From: an uncultured Litorilinea sp. | Lineage (GTDB): Bacteria > Chloroflexota > Anaerolineae > Caldilineales > Caldilineaceae | NCBI GenBank assembly: GCA_946885925.1 | Contig: CAMPHP010000272.1 | Coordinates: 1 to 5,479, forward strand | Reading direction: 5' to 3' | Length of the DNA stretch: 5,479 nucleotides | Part shown: piece by piece, positions 5,426 through 5,479 of the stretch | Layout: each line of letters starts with the position of its first letter | Numbering within the stretch: position 1 is the first letter of the stretch | The notes under the pieces: generated by a model | Databases searched by the model: none | The model's input: the letters and a program-made list of their open reading frames with translations, nothing else | Told to the model about the DNA's origin: nothing | Made by a program: the position numbers and the translations under genes

Positions 5426-5469
5426 CGTAGGGGTCTCTCTGAGATCGCACCGCCAGGGAGACCCCTACG
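5426..5469. repeat. Intergenic palindromic repeat (long imperfect inverted repeat)
   Basis: Arms 5426-5441 (CGTAGGGGTCTCTCTG) and 5454-5469 (CAGGGAGACCCCTACG) are inverted complements except at one position, and flank a 12-nt loop. The left arm also nests a small CCCC-GTA-GGGG palindrome. No T run follows on either strand within the window, so it is not an obvious intrinsic terminator. GTAGGGG...CCCCTAC palindromes resemble dispersed REP/MITE-like intergenic elements, but copy number cannot be judged from this window. Confidence 0.75.
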
Positions 5470-5479
5470 TGCCCCAAAC

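Noticed and set aside
5426..5469. Intrinsic terminator
   Set aside because: The hairpin has no T run on either strand within the window, so it is listed as a palindromic repeat.

Overview
The window holds a single leftward (minus-strand) operon for the late steps of cobalamin (vitamin B12) synthesis, together with its complete control region. Reading in the direction of transcription, from the right edge to the left: a palindromic intergenic repeat (5426-5469); a near-consensus sigma-70 promoter (5321-5349); a cobalamin riboswitch (about 5149-5292); two tandem intrinsic terminators (5060-5089 and 5013-5040); a block of four 14-bp tandem repeats (4939-4994); then cobQ/cbiP, a thioredoxin-like [2Fe-2S] ferredoxin, a BtuF-like corrinoid-binding protein without a signal peptide, cobT, cbiB/cobD, and the first 18 codons of a further gene that runs off the left edge. 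Nothing on the plus strand looks like a real gene.

The genes are packed as one transcript. cobQ and the ferredoxin gene are 4 nt apart. The ferredoxin/BtuF and BtuF/cobT junctions are both ATGA overlaps. cobT and cbiB overlap by 14 nt. The next gene starts 25 nt after cbiB behind a clear Shine-Dalgarno sequence. CobQ amidates the corrin side chains to give adenosylcobyric acid, CbiB attaches the aminopropanol arm, and CobT activates the lower-ligand base for nucleotide-loop assembly. The BtuF-like protein may bind corrinoids inside the cell, and the ferredoxin may supply electrons (for example for corrin cobalt reduction); both of these roles are inferred from context. The riboswitch followed by terminators predicts that the operon is shut off by premature termination when cobalamin is plentiful.

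The organism is a moderately GC-rich bacterium. The gene set, the signal-less BtuF-like protein and the style of palindromic repeat would fit Chloroflexota or a similar deep-branching phylum, but this is a weak inference; no phylogenetic marker is present.

I do not see an unknown system here: the core is a recognisable B12 operon. The less ordinary points are recurrent short tandem duplications (14-15-bp units at four places, three of them in-frame in coding sequence), the ferredoxin plus cytoplasmic BtuF-like pair between cobQ and cobT, and the doubled terminator behind the riboswitch.
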